A DNA stretch of 20,888 bases from Methanobacterium sp. (GTDB lineage Archaea; Methanobacteriota; Methanobacteria; Methanobacteriales; Methanobacteriaceae), in the NCBI GenBank assembly GCA_003158115.1, contig PMGM01000027.1:37713-58600 (forward strand). The letters run 5' to 3'. The translations under genes and the position numbers were made by a program. Positions 1-7,001 of this stretch are shown in pieces. The stretch's first letter is position 1. Every line of letters starts with the position of its first letter. The notes beneath the pieces were generated by a model. That model ran no database searches, was not told the origin of the DNA, and saw only the letters and a list, made by a program, of their open reading frames with translations.

Positions 1-57
1 TTTTAGTTGTAGTTGTAGATGGCGTTGTTGTTACTGTCGTTTTAGTTGTAGTTGTAG
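1..57. repeat. Thr-codon direct repeat, 18-bp units 39 bp apart
   Basis: The 18 bases at 1-18 recur exactly at 40-57. On the minus strand both copies encode a TTTTK-type stretch of the Thr-rich tail of the SHOCT-like protein. The repeat probably continues outside the window. It is a coding low-complexity repeat, not a CRISPR unit. Confidence 0.75.
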
Positions 58-577
58 GTGTTGTTACCGCTGTATTAGTTGGAATGATATTGGTCTGGTT
101 AGCTGTTTGGTTCACAGTTGTATTGTTCACCGTAGAAAATGCACTTGCATTAACATCTATTGTAGATCCAGTAGAATTATTTGCAGGTATACTCATGACA
201 TATACACCATATCCAGTGCCAACGAAGAATGCCATAACAACAAAAATTAATAATGATATCTTTCCCTTTGATAATCCTGAACTTCCCGTTTTGGTGACTG
301 GTTTTTCAGGAGGATTCGTAACATATTTCTGTATAAGTGCATCCTTCTCTACAGTGTCCGCATCTTCCTTTTTCTTATCTGACAAGTACTCTTGTGATTT
401 TTCTGTAACTTCTTTACCTTGAAGCTTTTTAACACGATCAACAGCCAAAACAGTGCCTAATTTATCCTCTAAAACTCTCTTTTTAAGATTATATTGCCTT
501 TTAGAAATTTTACCTTCTGTAAATTGTGATTCAAGTTTTTTTAAACTATTTAATAATCTATCTTTATCTGAAACTAT
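1..577 (-). CDS. SHOCT-like membrane-anchored protein with Thr-rich external tail (partial)
   Basis: About 192 codons are visible and the 3' end lies outside the window. Residues ~5-42 are charged and helical and resemble the SHOCT short C-terminal-type domain (pattern LKKLESQFTEGKISKRQY). A Lys-rich linker follows, then one transmembrane helix at ~107-128, then a Thr/Asn-rich tail. The tail has seven N-x-S/T sequons between residues ~133 and 162, as expected for an exported archaeal N-glycosylated stalk, and then a Thr repeat. The frame has no ATG, GTG or TTG between its upstream in-frame TAG (580-578) and the SHOCT-like segment. The best start is ATA at 577-575, six bases after GGAGAGG (590-584), overlapping pheA by 14 bases. 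This may be a real rare start or an ATG-to-ATA mutation. The function is unknown; a surface or cell-envelope role is inferred from topology only. Confidence 0.6.
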   Translation of the reverse strand, partial: MVSDKDRLLNSLKKLESQFTEGKISKRQYNLKKRVLEDKLGTVLAVDRVKKLQGKEVTEKSQEYLSDKKKEDADTVEKDALIQKYVTNPPEKPVTKTGSSGLSKGKISLLIFVVMAFFVGTGYGVYVMSIPANNSTGSTIDVNASAFSTVNNTTVNQTANQTNIIPTNTAVTTPTTTTKTTVTTTPSTTTTK

Positions 578-1499
578 CTAAATCCTCTCCTTCTGTAGGA
601 TATGATCCTAATACTTTTATATATCCTAAGTTGGATCTTATATTATTTAAAATGTTCCTGATATTTTTATCTGTCCTATGACCCTCAAAATCTACAAAAA
701 AGATGTAACTGCCTAGTTTTTCCTTTGAAGGTCTTGACTCTATTTTTGTTAAATTGATATTATTGTCAGCAAATACTTCTAAAATTTTATAGAGACGCCC
801 AGGTTTATCATCCATAATTGAAAAAACTATGGATGTTTTATCGTTACCTGTTGGTTTATGGTCAGTCTTATCTATTACAACAAACCTAGTAGTGTTATTT
901 TTGTAGTCTTGAATGTTTGAAGCCGCAATTTTAAGTCCATAGATCTCTCCTGCTCTCTTAGTTCCTATTGCAGCAGAGTTCATCTTCCCCTTTACCATCT
1001 CTGCAGCAGCAGAAGTACTGGATGTTGAATTAACAACTACTCCCAATTTCTCTGTAAACTTTCTACACTGTGAAAGAGCTTGGATATGAGAATAAACAAA
1101 TTCAATATCTTCAATATTAGCATCAGGATTAATAAGCAGATTGTGACTTATGGGGATAATGATATCCCTTTTTATCTTTAAATCATAATCATGAACAAGA
1201 AGATCAAGTGTAACTCCAACAGGACCCTCAATTGAATTTTCAATAGGTACCACACCAATATCTATTTCACCATTTTCAACTGCATCTAATACTTCAAGAA
1301 TGGAATCAAACGAGATAAGATTGTCACCTATTTTAGAAGCAGCCTCCTCTGTGAAGGTTCCTGATGGACCGAAGAAACCAATCTTGCAAGGATGATTATG
1401 AAACTGTTCATTATCAACATTCTTGTGATTACAATATTCTTCAGATTCTTCTATTTTTTCACATTTTTTAGTGATGATTTTACCAGTCTTGTTTGTCAG
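564..1499 (-). CDS. pheA: Prephenate dehydratase with C-terminal ACT domain
   Basis: Converts prephenate to phenylpyruvate in phenylalanine synthesis; the ACT domain normally mediates Phe feedback inhibition. Conserved dehydratase blocks are visible: KIGFFGPSGTFTEEAA near the N terminus, VVPIENSIEGPVG, the TSSTSAAAE stretch and the catalytic-site TRF in NNTTRFVV. The ACT domain follows with KPGRLYKIL and the IESRPSK Phe-binding signature. The homologous core starts near base 1380, well upstream of the GTG at 1253, so a start at 1253 would delete an essential part. No ATG, GTG or TTG exists in this frame between the upstream TAG and that GTG. I chose CTG at 1499-1497, which overlaps the ligase stop as CTGA and follows a GGGGTGG stretch by six bases; this gives 311 aa with a ~40-residue Cys- and Lys-rich extension. 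Alternatively a mutation or indel has removed the normal start just before KIGFF. Function is confident; the start is not. Confidence 0.85.
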   Translation of the reverse strand: MTNKTGKIITKKCEKIEESEEYCNHKNVDNEQFHNHPCKIGFFGPSGTFTEEAASKIGDNLISFDSILEVLDAVENGEIDIGVVPIENSIEGPVGVTLDLLVHDYDLKIKRDIIIPISHNLLINPDANIEDIEFVYSHIQALSQCRKFTEKLGVVVNSTSSTSAAAEMVKGKMNSAAIGTKRAGEIYGLKIAASNIQDYKNNTTRFVVIDKTDHKPTGNDKTSIVFSIMDDKPGRLYKILEVFADNNINLTKIESRPSKEKLGSYIFFVDFEGHRTDKNIRNILNNIRSNLGYIKVLGSYPTEGEDLDSFR

Positions 1500-2509
1500 T
1501 ACAACCCACCCCTGAGAAAATTTGAAATTCTATCACTTTTAGATTGATGCTCCCTTCTTATAATTGCTTTTCCTTCGCCAAATGAATGGACAGTAGCAAC
1601 CACTCCAAGATCTCTCAGATGTCGAGCAAAATTCTTTGCTTCCTTTAAATCATCCACATGGATCAATGTATCTTCAGATGCAGGATTACCTTTGGCAATA
1701 TCTTTTATGGTATTTATCATAGGGTATAGTATAGATTCTCCTAATTTATGAGTCCTATTACTGATCTCATCTTCGGTTTCATTAAGTTCATAAGCTAGGA
1801 ATCCTTCACGTATTACTCTACTGAAGAAAAATGCTCTTCCAAAATCAAAGGGATATGTGAATGCATATTCCAATTCACCATTGTGCGCTTGGGAAGAGGT
1901 GTATTTGATAGGTTCTATTATCATTGTAGGATCCTTAATTACTACACCTTCTCTATCTTCCATTCCCAGCTTATGTATCAATTCAAAATTCTCTCTGGAG
2001 CTTCATCAATTTTTTAAAAGTCCAAAAAATTTCACTCTTGGAAGACTGTATGATTCGATGATTTTAACCTTATCTTTAACTTACAATGCTTTATTAAAAC
2101 CCTTCTTCCGGAGATCGAATATTCTAAATCCTAACTTTCCTATCTCCCGATAGTGATGAGTAACATATGGATTTTCTGAACCAACCATCTCACCACAGAT
2201 AACTAATTCAGGATGATCAATAACAAAAGCAGACATATCCATGATTTCAGGAGCTTTTTTAGTAGTATACGGACAAATAGAACCCGCCTCTTGTAAAGGC
2301 AATAATTTTATTATTTATTAAAGTTATCCTAACATTATAGCCATTCATTTTTTCTTCAACTGCAACTTCTTCATTGAATCAATATGTCCAACTGATTTTC
2401 TAAATTGTAGAGCTTTAATTCCATGATTGTTATAAAACTTGATGTTACCATTTTCGAACGATCTTCCAAGTTTGTATTCAACATCTACCAATTTTGGAAG
2501 TTCTTCTAT
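1496..2509 (-). pseudogene. Decayed Pab1020-type ATP-dependent RNA ligase
   Basis: Relic of the archaeal homodimeric RNA ligase family (Pab1020/MthRnl type), which adenylates and circularises or joins RNA. Recognisable pieces lie in several frames. An N-terminal part reads FENGNIKFYNNHGIKALQF. The nucleotidyl-lysine motif EEKMNGYNVR has its Lys codon at 2351-2349. Then come TRGG, ICPYTTKKA, the motif around GEMVGSENPY, FDLRKKGFNKAL, and a C-terminal 161-residue stretch with EGVVIKDP and AIIRREH ending at 1496. Lesions seen by hand: about 35-40 residues missing just before motif I (KSVGHID runs almost directly into EEVAVEEK) with a frame change; a frame change near 2283; an in-frame TAA at 2083-2081; frame changes near 2010 (T-run) and near 1985. 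The missing segment is hard to explain as a base-calling error, so decay is more likely. The C-terminal portion alone lacks the catalytic Lys. Confidence 0.8.
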
Positions 2510-2651
2510 GATAAAAGATGGCAATGGAGTTTCATAACTGAAGTTACAAGATGTGCAATTAAAAAAAAAGGTTTTATGGGAATTATTTTTTCCCACCCGT
2601 GTTTGCATCGATGAATTACATTTTGGACATTTAATTTGAGGCGGGATTCAA
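2510..2651 (-). pseudogene. Small zinc-ribbon ORF with apparent 1-base frameshift, leading into the ligase relic
   Basis: The frame encodes two CxxC pairs, IKCPKCN and FNCTSCNFSYE, about 22 residues apart, a zinc-ribbon pattern. A strong GGAGGT (2660-2655) precedes a TTG at 2651-2649 that overlaps the stop of the upstream CBS gene. From that TTG the frame stops after six codons. If the CCC just after the start were CC, the TTG would read MNPPQIKCPKCN straight into the zinc ribbon. So a one-base insertion in a C run, real or a sequencing error, is the simplest explanation. Without it the frame can only start at ATG 2608, losing the first CxxC. Downstream the same frame runs into the N-terminal part of the RNA-ligase relic, so the two could once have been one gene or two coupled genes. 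The exact boundary is uncertain. Confidence 0.5.
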
Positions 2652-3469
2652 CTTACCTCCTCAAGTTCCACTACAAAGTTCATTAAATCTGTTTTAGTAA
2701 TAATTCCCCCGAGAGCACCATCAACTTCTACTGGAATACCACTGAAACGATTTTCGAGCATAAATGTGGCAGCATCATCGAGTGTGGCGGAACCATCTAT
2801 GGTTTTAACGTTTTGAGTCATAACATCTTCCACTAAAAGGTTTCTTATCCTTGCAGTTTTGTATTTGTCAGGCACAACCTTTTTAAATGATATCATGGCC
2901 ATAGCAACATCCTTGGCTGTTAATATACCTTCTAACATATCTTCTTCTACAACTGGGAGTCTTCCAATTTCCTTGTCTATTAAACATCTTCTTGCATGTA
3001 CAAGTCTGTCACTTGGACTAACAGTTATAAGATCTGTATTCATTCTTTCCATTATGCTGGTAGCATTAAAAGGTTTTCCATGACATATTTCAAGGAAATC
3101 AGTTTTTGTAAGCATTCCCACAATTTCACAGTCGTTTATTACAGGCATTCCACCAATCTTATTTTCTAGCATGGTTTTAGCTGCTTTTCCAATGTTTTCA
3201 TTTTTCTGAACAACTATTGGTTCCTGTTTCATTACAGTGGACACATGGAAATGTGAAGGAGGTAAATTTCCGTATTTGGACGATCCTAATTTTACGGATA
3301 TATCCTTTTCAGTTACTATTCCAACCAGTTCCCTGATATTGCCATCATTCATATTAACAACTGGAAGTCTGGAAATTTTATGTTTTTTCATCAGTTTTAG
3401 GGCATCCTGGATGTTCTGATCTTTATCCACATGAACTATTTCTTCTTTCATTATGTCTTTAACGTGCAT
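2648..3469 (-). CDS. Four-CBS-domain protein (CBS protein 1)
   Basis: 273 aa, almost entirely CBS motifs: VKDIMKEEIVHV, STVMKQEPIVV, TSIMERMNTDLITV and VEDVMTQNVKTI open four repeats, each closing with a GIVTEKD / GMLTKTD / GILTAKD / GIITKTD element. Two tandem pairs imply two Bateman modules, which in this fold bind adenine nucleotides or SAM. There is no attached enzyme domain, so it is probably a cytosolic sensor or regulator of a separate partner. The start is the second ATG (3469): AGGGGG lies six bases upstream of it but touches the first ATG at 3475. It is 64 bases downstream of CBS protein 2, and its last codons carry the GGAGGT used by the following zinc-ribbon ORF. Older annotations call such proteins IMP dehydrogenase-related, but no TIM barrel is present. 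Confidence 0.9.
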   Translation of the reverse strand: MHVKDIMKEEIVHVDKDQNIQDALKLMKKHKISRLPVVNMNDGNIRELVGIVTEKDISVKLGSSKYGNLPPSHFHVSTVMKQEPIVVQKNENIGKAAKTMLENKIGGMPVINDCEIVGMLTKTDFLEICHGKPFNATSIMERMNTDLITVSPSDRLVHARRCLIDKEIGRLPVVEEDMLEGILTAKDVAMAMISFKKVVPDKYKTARIRNLLVEDVMTQNVKTIDGSATLDDAATFMLENRFSGIPVEVDGALGGIITKTDLMNFVVELEEVS

Positions 3470-3533
3470 TTTCATCCCCCTAAAAGTTAAGATGCAGTGA
3501 TTGTATAAAAAAACTGCATCTGATCGATTAATT

Positions 3534-4376
3534 CTATTGTATACCTTTTATAAGATCTGTTTTGGTGATTACTCCCACAAGTGTATCACCATCTACAACA
3601 GGTAACCCACTGATTTCATTTTCGACCATTTTATCAGCAGCAATAGCCGCGTCTTCATCTCCAGAAATTATTATGAGATGATTTCGCATTATATCCCCTG
3701 CCGTCATCATTGAAACTTCTCTCACATTTCTTTTGGGTTTACCTTCAGTGTTCCTAATAAAATATATCTTCTCTACACTTACTCCAGTTTCAAGATCTTC
3801 TACTTGAGCAAATGAGATGTTTTCATGTGTTATCATACCCACAGGCTCGTTATCACGTATAACAACAATTTTTCCGACTTTATTCTTTTCCATTAGAGTT
3901 ATAACGTGTGCTATGCTGTGGTTCTCATTCACTGTGACTACATCACCAGTCATTAGATCAGAAACTTTCCATTTGCCCTTTAATCTATCTGTATATACTT
4001 TCATCAAATCAGTTTTTGTAATTATCCCGGCTATGCCATCTTCATCTACAATTGGGATTGAACCGACATTATGTTTTATAAGAAGTTCGATTGCTGTGTG
4101 TATCTCATCACTGGGTTTGGCTGTGATTGGATCTGTACTCATAATCCTTCTAATGGATATTTTATCAATTGGCCTACTTTTCCATTTTGGGCCAGTACCC
4201 TTTAGTTTACGTGTTAGATCCTTTTCAGTAACCATTCCAACTGGTTTTCCTTTCCCATCAACAACTACAACCCTGCTGATCCCATGAGTAAGCATCAGGT
4301 TTCTAGCATGAGCTACCTGCTCATTTTCCTGAACCACAAATACTTCAGGGTTCATTACTTCTTTAATTTCCATCAT
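3534..4376 (-). CDS. Four-CBS-domain protein (CBS protein 2)
   Basis: 280 aa with four CBS repeats starting at IKEVMNPEVFVV, IRRIMSTDPITA, VSDLMTGDVVTV and AGDIMRNHLIII; closing elements are GMVTEKDL, GIITKTDL, GMITHENI and GVITKTDL. In the third repeat the closing D is replaced (THEN in place of T-x-x-D), so that ligand site may differ. A basic patch (RNTEGKPKRNVRE) separates repeats three and four. The start is one of two adjacent ATGs after GAGGTGATT, a near-perfect match to the archaeal 16S tail; 4376 and 4373 are both well spaced. It lies 68 bases after CBS protein 3 and is probably co-transcribed. The ligand and partner are unknown; adenine nucleotide or SAM binding is the family expectation. 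Confidence 0.9.
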   Translation of the reverse strand: MMEIKEVMNPEVFVVQENEQVAHARNLMLTHGISRVVVVDGKGKPVGMVTEKDLTRKLKGTGPKWKSRPIDKISIRRIMSTDPITAKPSDEIHTAIELLIKHNVGSIPIVDEDGIAGIITKTDLMKVYTDRLKGKWKVSDLMTGDVVTVNENHSIAHVITLMEKNKVGKIVVIRDNEPVGMITHENISFAQVEDLETGVSVEKIYFIRNTEGKPKRNVREVSMMTAGDIMRNHLIIISGDEDAAIAADKMVENEISGLPVVDGDTLVGVITKTDLIKGIQ

Positions 4377-4444
4377 TCAATCACCTCTATCCTTGAAGTT
4401 ATAATAACAATAACGTTTGATTGGCCAATAAGACCATTTAACAG

Positions 4445-5389
4445 TTATAGTTTACTTACGGCCTTCAGGATATCTCTTTCAGTTATTATACCCTCTAAAT
4501 CTCCATTATGTACTACTGGCAATCCTCCAATTCCCTCAATTTCCATTGAGTTACACAGGTCTCCAAGTCTTGTATTGGCAGTTGTGGCAACAACAGTCTT
4601 TTCCATTATTTCGGTTATTGTTGTGTTTAGAACATCCTCAGCATTGTTAGAAACCATCTTATCGAAGACACTATTTTTTCCAAGGAATTCTAAAATATCA
4701 GTAGAGGTTACAATACCCATAATCTTATCTTTCTCGGGATGTGGAGTTTTACGTTCCTCTCCAACTACAGGAATTCTCCTCAATTTGTTTCTTACCATTA
4801 TTTTTGAGGCTCCCTCTATCCGAGTTCCTGGAGTTGTTGATATGACTTTCTCGGTCATGTAATCTTCAACCAACTCATCTGTAAGCACTCCAGATAGTAA
4901 CATAACAAAGTCCCTTTCAGACACAATTCCAACTAAATTATGGTCGGCATCTACAACTGGTAAAGCACCCACATCTTCTTTTCTCATTTTGGATATAGCA
5001 TCCTTAATTGAATCTTTATGACTCAAAACCTCAACTTTCCTCGTCATTATCTCTTTTACAGATTCATTAACGGCACCCAGGAAGTTTCCAGGATATTTTT
5101 CCTCTAATATTCTGTATTTGTCTCCTCCTCCAAGGAAGTCTAATATGTCCATGGAAGTTACAATTCCCAGTATTTGTCCAGTTCCAGGGTTGGTTATTGG
5201 TAGCCTTCTGAATTTATTTTTTACCATTGTCTCAGCGGCTTCTTTTATAGTTGCGGTCTGCGGGGCTGTTACCACTGTTTTTTTGGCGATGCTCATAATA
5301 TCGCCTTCGTGTTCTGATGTATGGGATTCAAATTCTAATGGGCCTCTATCTCTAGATTTTACTAAATTTATAGTTTCTTTTCTTCTCAT
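4445..5389 (-). CDS. Four-CBS-domain protein with duplicated halves (CBS protein 3)
   Basis: 314 aa. A short charged N-terminal segment (SRDRGPLEFESHTSEHEGD) precedes four CBS repeats. The protein is an internal duplication: each half has MV[KR]NK[FL]RR[LI]P, an extended P-rich or charged hairpin, GIVTS-x-DILxFLG, a ~30-residue linker, then a second repeat starting at VKEIMTRKVEVL or ITEIMEKTVVAT. The halves end in GIVSERDF and GIITERDIL. The ATG at 5389 is chosen over the GTG at 5392 because AGAGGTG lies five bases before the ATG and only two before the GTG. It starts two bases after the stop of the small ORF upstream, so translation is probably coupled. Likely a cytosolic nucleotide or SAM sensor; the partner is not evident. 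Confidence 0.9.
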   Translation of the reverse strand: MRRKETINLVKSRDRGPLEFESHTSEHEGDIMSIAKKTVVTAPQTATIKEAAETMVKNKFRRLPITNPGTGQILGIVTSMDILDFLGGGDKYRILEEKYPGNFLGAVNESVKEIMTRKVEVLSHKDSIKDAISKMRKEDVGALPVVDADHNLVGIVSERDFVMLLSGVLTDELVEDYMTEKVISTTPGTRIEGASKIMVRNKLRRIPVVGEERKTPHPEKDKIMGIVTSTDILEFLGKNSVFDKMVSNNAEDVLNTTITEIMEKTVVATTANTRLGDLCNSMEIEGIGGLPVVHNGDLEGIITERDILKAVSKL

Positions 5390-5391
5390 CA

Positions 5392-5622
5392 CTACACCTC
5401 TGAAAGATGAAGTTCAACACCTAGTTCCATCATTTTTGGATTTAAGTAATAATTACAAACCCCAAGGCAGACTTCTGCTAAATCTCCAGGTTTTCCAAAA
5501 AATGATACATTATCCGATTTTATAACAGATAACCTAATTAACAAAGTAAAAACTAATCTAAAAATTCTATAAATAGGTTTAACTAAAATAAGTTTGAATT
5601 TCATGGCCACTTTGAAGATCAA
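5392..5622 (-). CDS. Small unrecognised ORF coupled between two CBS genes
   Basis: 76 aa from TTG 5622, or 70 aa from ATG 5604. The TTG overlaps the stop of CBS protein 4 as TTGA, and the ORF's TAG lies two bases before the start of CBS protein 3. Such exact packing argues that it is translated. The N-terminal half is basic and hydrophobic (PIYRIFRLVFTLLIRLSV); the C-terminal half looks like folded protein (FFGKPGDLAEVCLGVCNYYL), with two Cys four residues apart. The F-G-x-x-D-A pattern is loosely reminiscent of the C-terminal half of archaeal DUF2953 proteins, so it could be a truncated member, but I cannot confirm this. The ribosome site is weak. The function is unknown, and an untranslated 230-base gap remains possible. 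Confidence 0.4.
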   Translation of the reverse strand: MIFKVAMKFKLILVKPIYRIFRLVFTLLIRLSVIKSDNVSFFGKPGDLAEVCLGVCNYYLNPKMMELGVELHLSEV

Positions 5623-6428
5623 TTTAGATACGATCCTAAAATATCTTCTCTTGCAACTATGCCAATTATATTGGCTTCTCTTGCTCTGTGGGGTTCTCTT
5701 TTAATGTAAACTGGTTTCTCAACTACTGGAAGTCGTCCGATATCATTATTAATCATTAACTCAGCAGCTTCTTTAATGCTTGTTTCAGCTGTAACCACTA
5801 ATGGTGGAGTCACCATGATCTTTTCAACCTTTATTGATCTATCAATGTTATCAAGACCTGTTCTTACATGTCCTGACTTTATAATATCCTTACGAGTAAT
5901 CATTCCTATGATCTTATTTTTTTTCAAAACTGGAAGTCCTGAAAATCCTGTTTCATCCATTAATGACCATACTTTGGAGATATGATCGTCATAATTGGCT
6001 TTTATAACATTTTTAGTGAATATAATAGATAGATCTGATTTTTTTGAATTTGATCCATTATTCAAAAAATTTTTAAGGATATCCCCCATACTCAAAATAC
6101 CTACAAGATGCATATTTTCTGATGATTCAACTACCGGTACTTGGATAATGTCTGATTTTATTAATTTCTTAGCTACATCTCCAATATCCATTTCAGGGGT
6201 TGCTAAAACCTTTGGATGTTCCATTATAACTCTTGCTTCTAAATTGGATTTGGTTGAGGAAAGAAACATAATATCTCCTCTGGTTATCATCCCTTCAAGA
6301 CGGTTTTTTGATAAAACAGGAATTGAACGGAACCATCCATCCCTGAAAATTGATCTAACTTTAGTTAATTGAGTATCAACATTTACAGTAACAGGATCAG
6401 GTGTCATTATCTCTTCCACATTATTCAA
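5619..6428 (-). CDS. Four-CBS-domain protein (CBS protein 4)
   Basis: 269 aa with four CBS repeats opening at VEEIMTPDPVTV, ARVIMEHPKVLA, LSIIFTKNVIKA and VEKIMVTPPLVV, and closing with GMITRGDI, GILSMGDIL, GMITRKDII and GIVAREDIL. The last repeat has a basic insert (KPVYIKREPHRARE) between its strands. The frame is open up to 6491, but the homology begins at VEEIM. GGAGG at 6442-6438 touches the ATG at 6437, so it cannot serve that start; it is nine bases from TTG 6428, which I chose. That TTG lies one base after the stop of the upstream CBS-zinc-ribbon gene, pointing to coupled translation. The role is a nucleotide- or SAM-binding regulator by family; the partner is unknown. Confidence 0.88.
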   Translation of the reverse strand: MNNVEEIMTPDPVTVNVDTQLTKVRSIFRDGWFRSIPVLSKNRLEGMITRGDIMFLSSTKSNLEARVIMEHPKVLATPEMDIGDVAKKLIKSDIIQVPVVESSENMHLVGILSMGDILKNFLNNGSNSKKSDLSIIFTKNVIKANYDDHISKVWSLMDETGFSGLPVLKKNKIIGMITRKDIIKSGHVRTGLDNIDRSIKVEKIMVTPPLVVTAETSIKEAAELMINNDIGRLPVVEKPVYIKREPHRAREANIIGIVAREDILGSYLN

Positions 6429-6429
6429 G

Positions 6430-6990
6430 TTACTCATCCTCCAGATCTTCTTTACACTCATCGCATAAAAATTTTCCATCGAATACATCAAGATATTCTA
6501 CATAATTTCCACAAAGTTCACAAGTACCAGGCACAGATTTTTCAAGGTTTGAATAATCTTTCTGGTTTTCCATTCTCGCATTTTCAACGAGTATCTCTGT
6601 GAGTTCGGGTGAAACCATTAACACATCTGTTGATGTTAATATTCCCACTAAATTTCCATTATCTACTACAGGTAGTCTTCTTATATCATTTTTGGCCATT
6701 AACCTTGCAGCTTGGTTCAATTCACTGCCCGGGTCTATTGTTATGATGTTTTTGGTCATAACATGACCTATAGTTATTTCACTGGCCAATATGTTCTTTG
6801 CAACAACTTTCTCAATGATGTCACTTTCAGTGATTAATCCCTCAGCCATTTTTTCATTAACAATTATCAGACTTCCAATTTTAAATCTTGACATTAAAAC
6901 AGCTGCACCAGCAATAGTAGTTTTGGGATCTGCTGTGATGACACTGGATGTCATGGCGTCATGGACTGTCACTTTTGTATCAATTTCCAA
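6430..6990 (-). CDS. Two-CBS protein with C-terminal zinc ribbon (CBS protein 5)
   Basis: 186 aa. One CBS pair: [12 protein letters not shown] ending in GLITESDI, and [12 protein letters not shown] ending in [10 protein letters not shown] ~25-residue helical linker follows, then [10 protein letters not shown]...[10 protein letters not shown], a CxxC-CxxC zinc ribbon with an acidic C terminus. A CBS module joined to a zinc ribbon is a recurrent archaeal design and suggests nucleotide-gated binding of nucleic acid or protein. The start is TTG 6990, seven bases after AGGAGG; the AGGAGG overlaps the queE stop codon, so the gene is translationally linked to queE. It heads the run of five CBS genes. 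The zinc site is inferred from spacing; no partner is known from the sequence. Confidence 0.9.
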   Translation of the reverse strand: MEIDTKVTVHDAMTSSVITADPKTTIAGAAVLMSRFKIGSLIIVNEKMAEGLITESDIIEKVVAKNILASEITIGHVMTKNIITIDPGSELNQAARLMAKNDIRRLPVVDNGNLVGILTSTDVLMVSPELTEILVENARMENQKDYSNLEKSVPGTCELCGNYVEYLDVFDGKFLCDECKEDLEDE

Positions 6991-7001
6991 TATAAAACCT
7001 C

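Noticed and set aside
1..58. Possible CRISPR or minisatellite array
   Set aside because: Only two imperfectly repeated Thr-codon units at the window edge, in frame with a coding tract; no unique spacers.
84..422. Plus-strand ORF of 112 codons with a hydrophobic start
   Set aside because: It is antisense to the SHOCT-like membrane protein; its hydrophobicity mirrors Thr/Asn codons and the opposite frame has clear domain logic.
564..2651. All lesions being sequencing errors in homopolymers
   Set aside because: Some lie in short A, T or C runs and may be errors, but the missing ~40 ligase residues and the TAA substitution cannot be explained that way; left open for the zinc ribbon.
4284..4862. 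Long plus-strand ORF of 192 codons
   Set aside because: It spans the antisense of two CBS genes and their gap; the CBS motifs on the minus strand are unmistakable.
6429..6491. Longer N terminus for CBS protein 4 (frame open to 6491)
   Set aside because: It would overlap 60 bases of the zinc-ribbon coding sequence of the upstream gene and shows no CBS homology; the GGAGG placement favours TTG 6428.
2648..6990. Calling the CBS genes IMP dehydrogenase-related enzymes
   Set aside because: Only CBS modules are present; no TIM barrel, catalytic Cys loop or other enzyme domain is seen.
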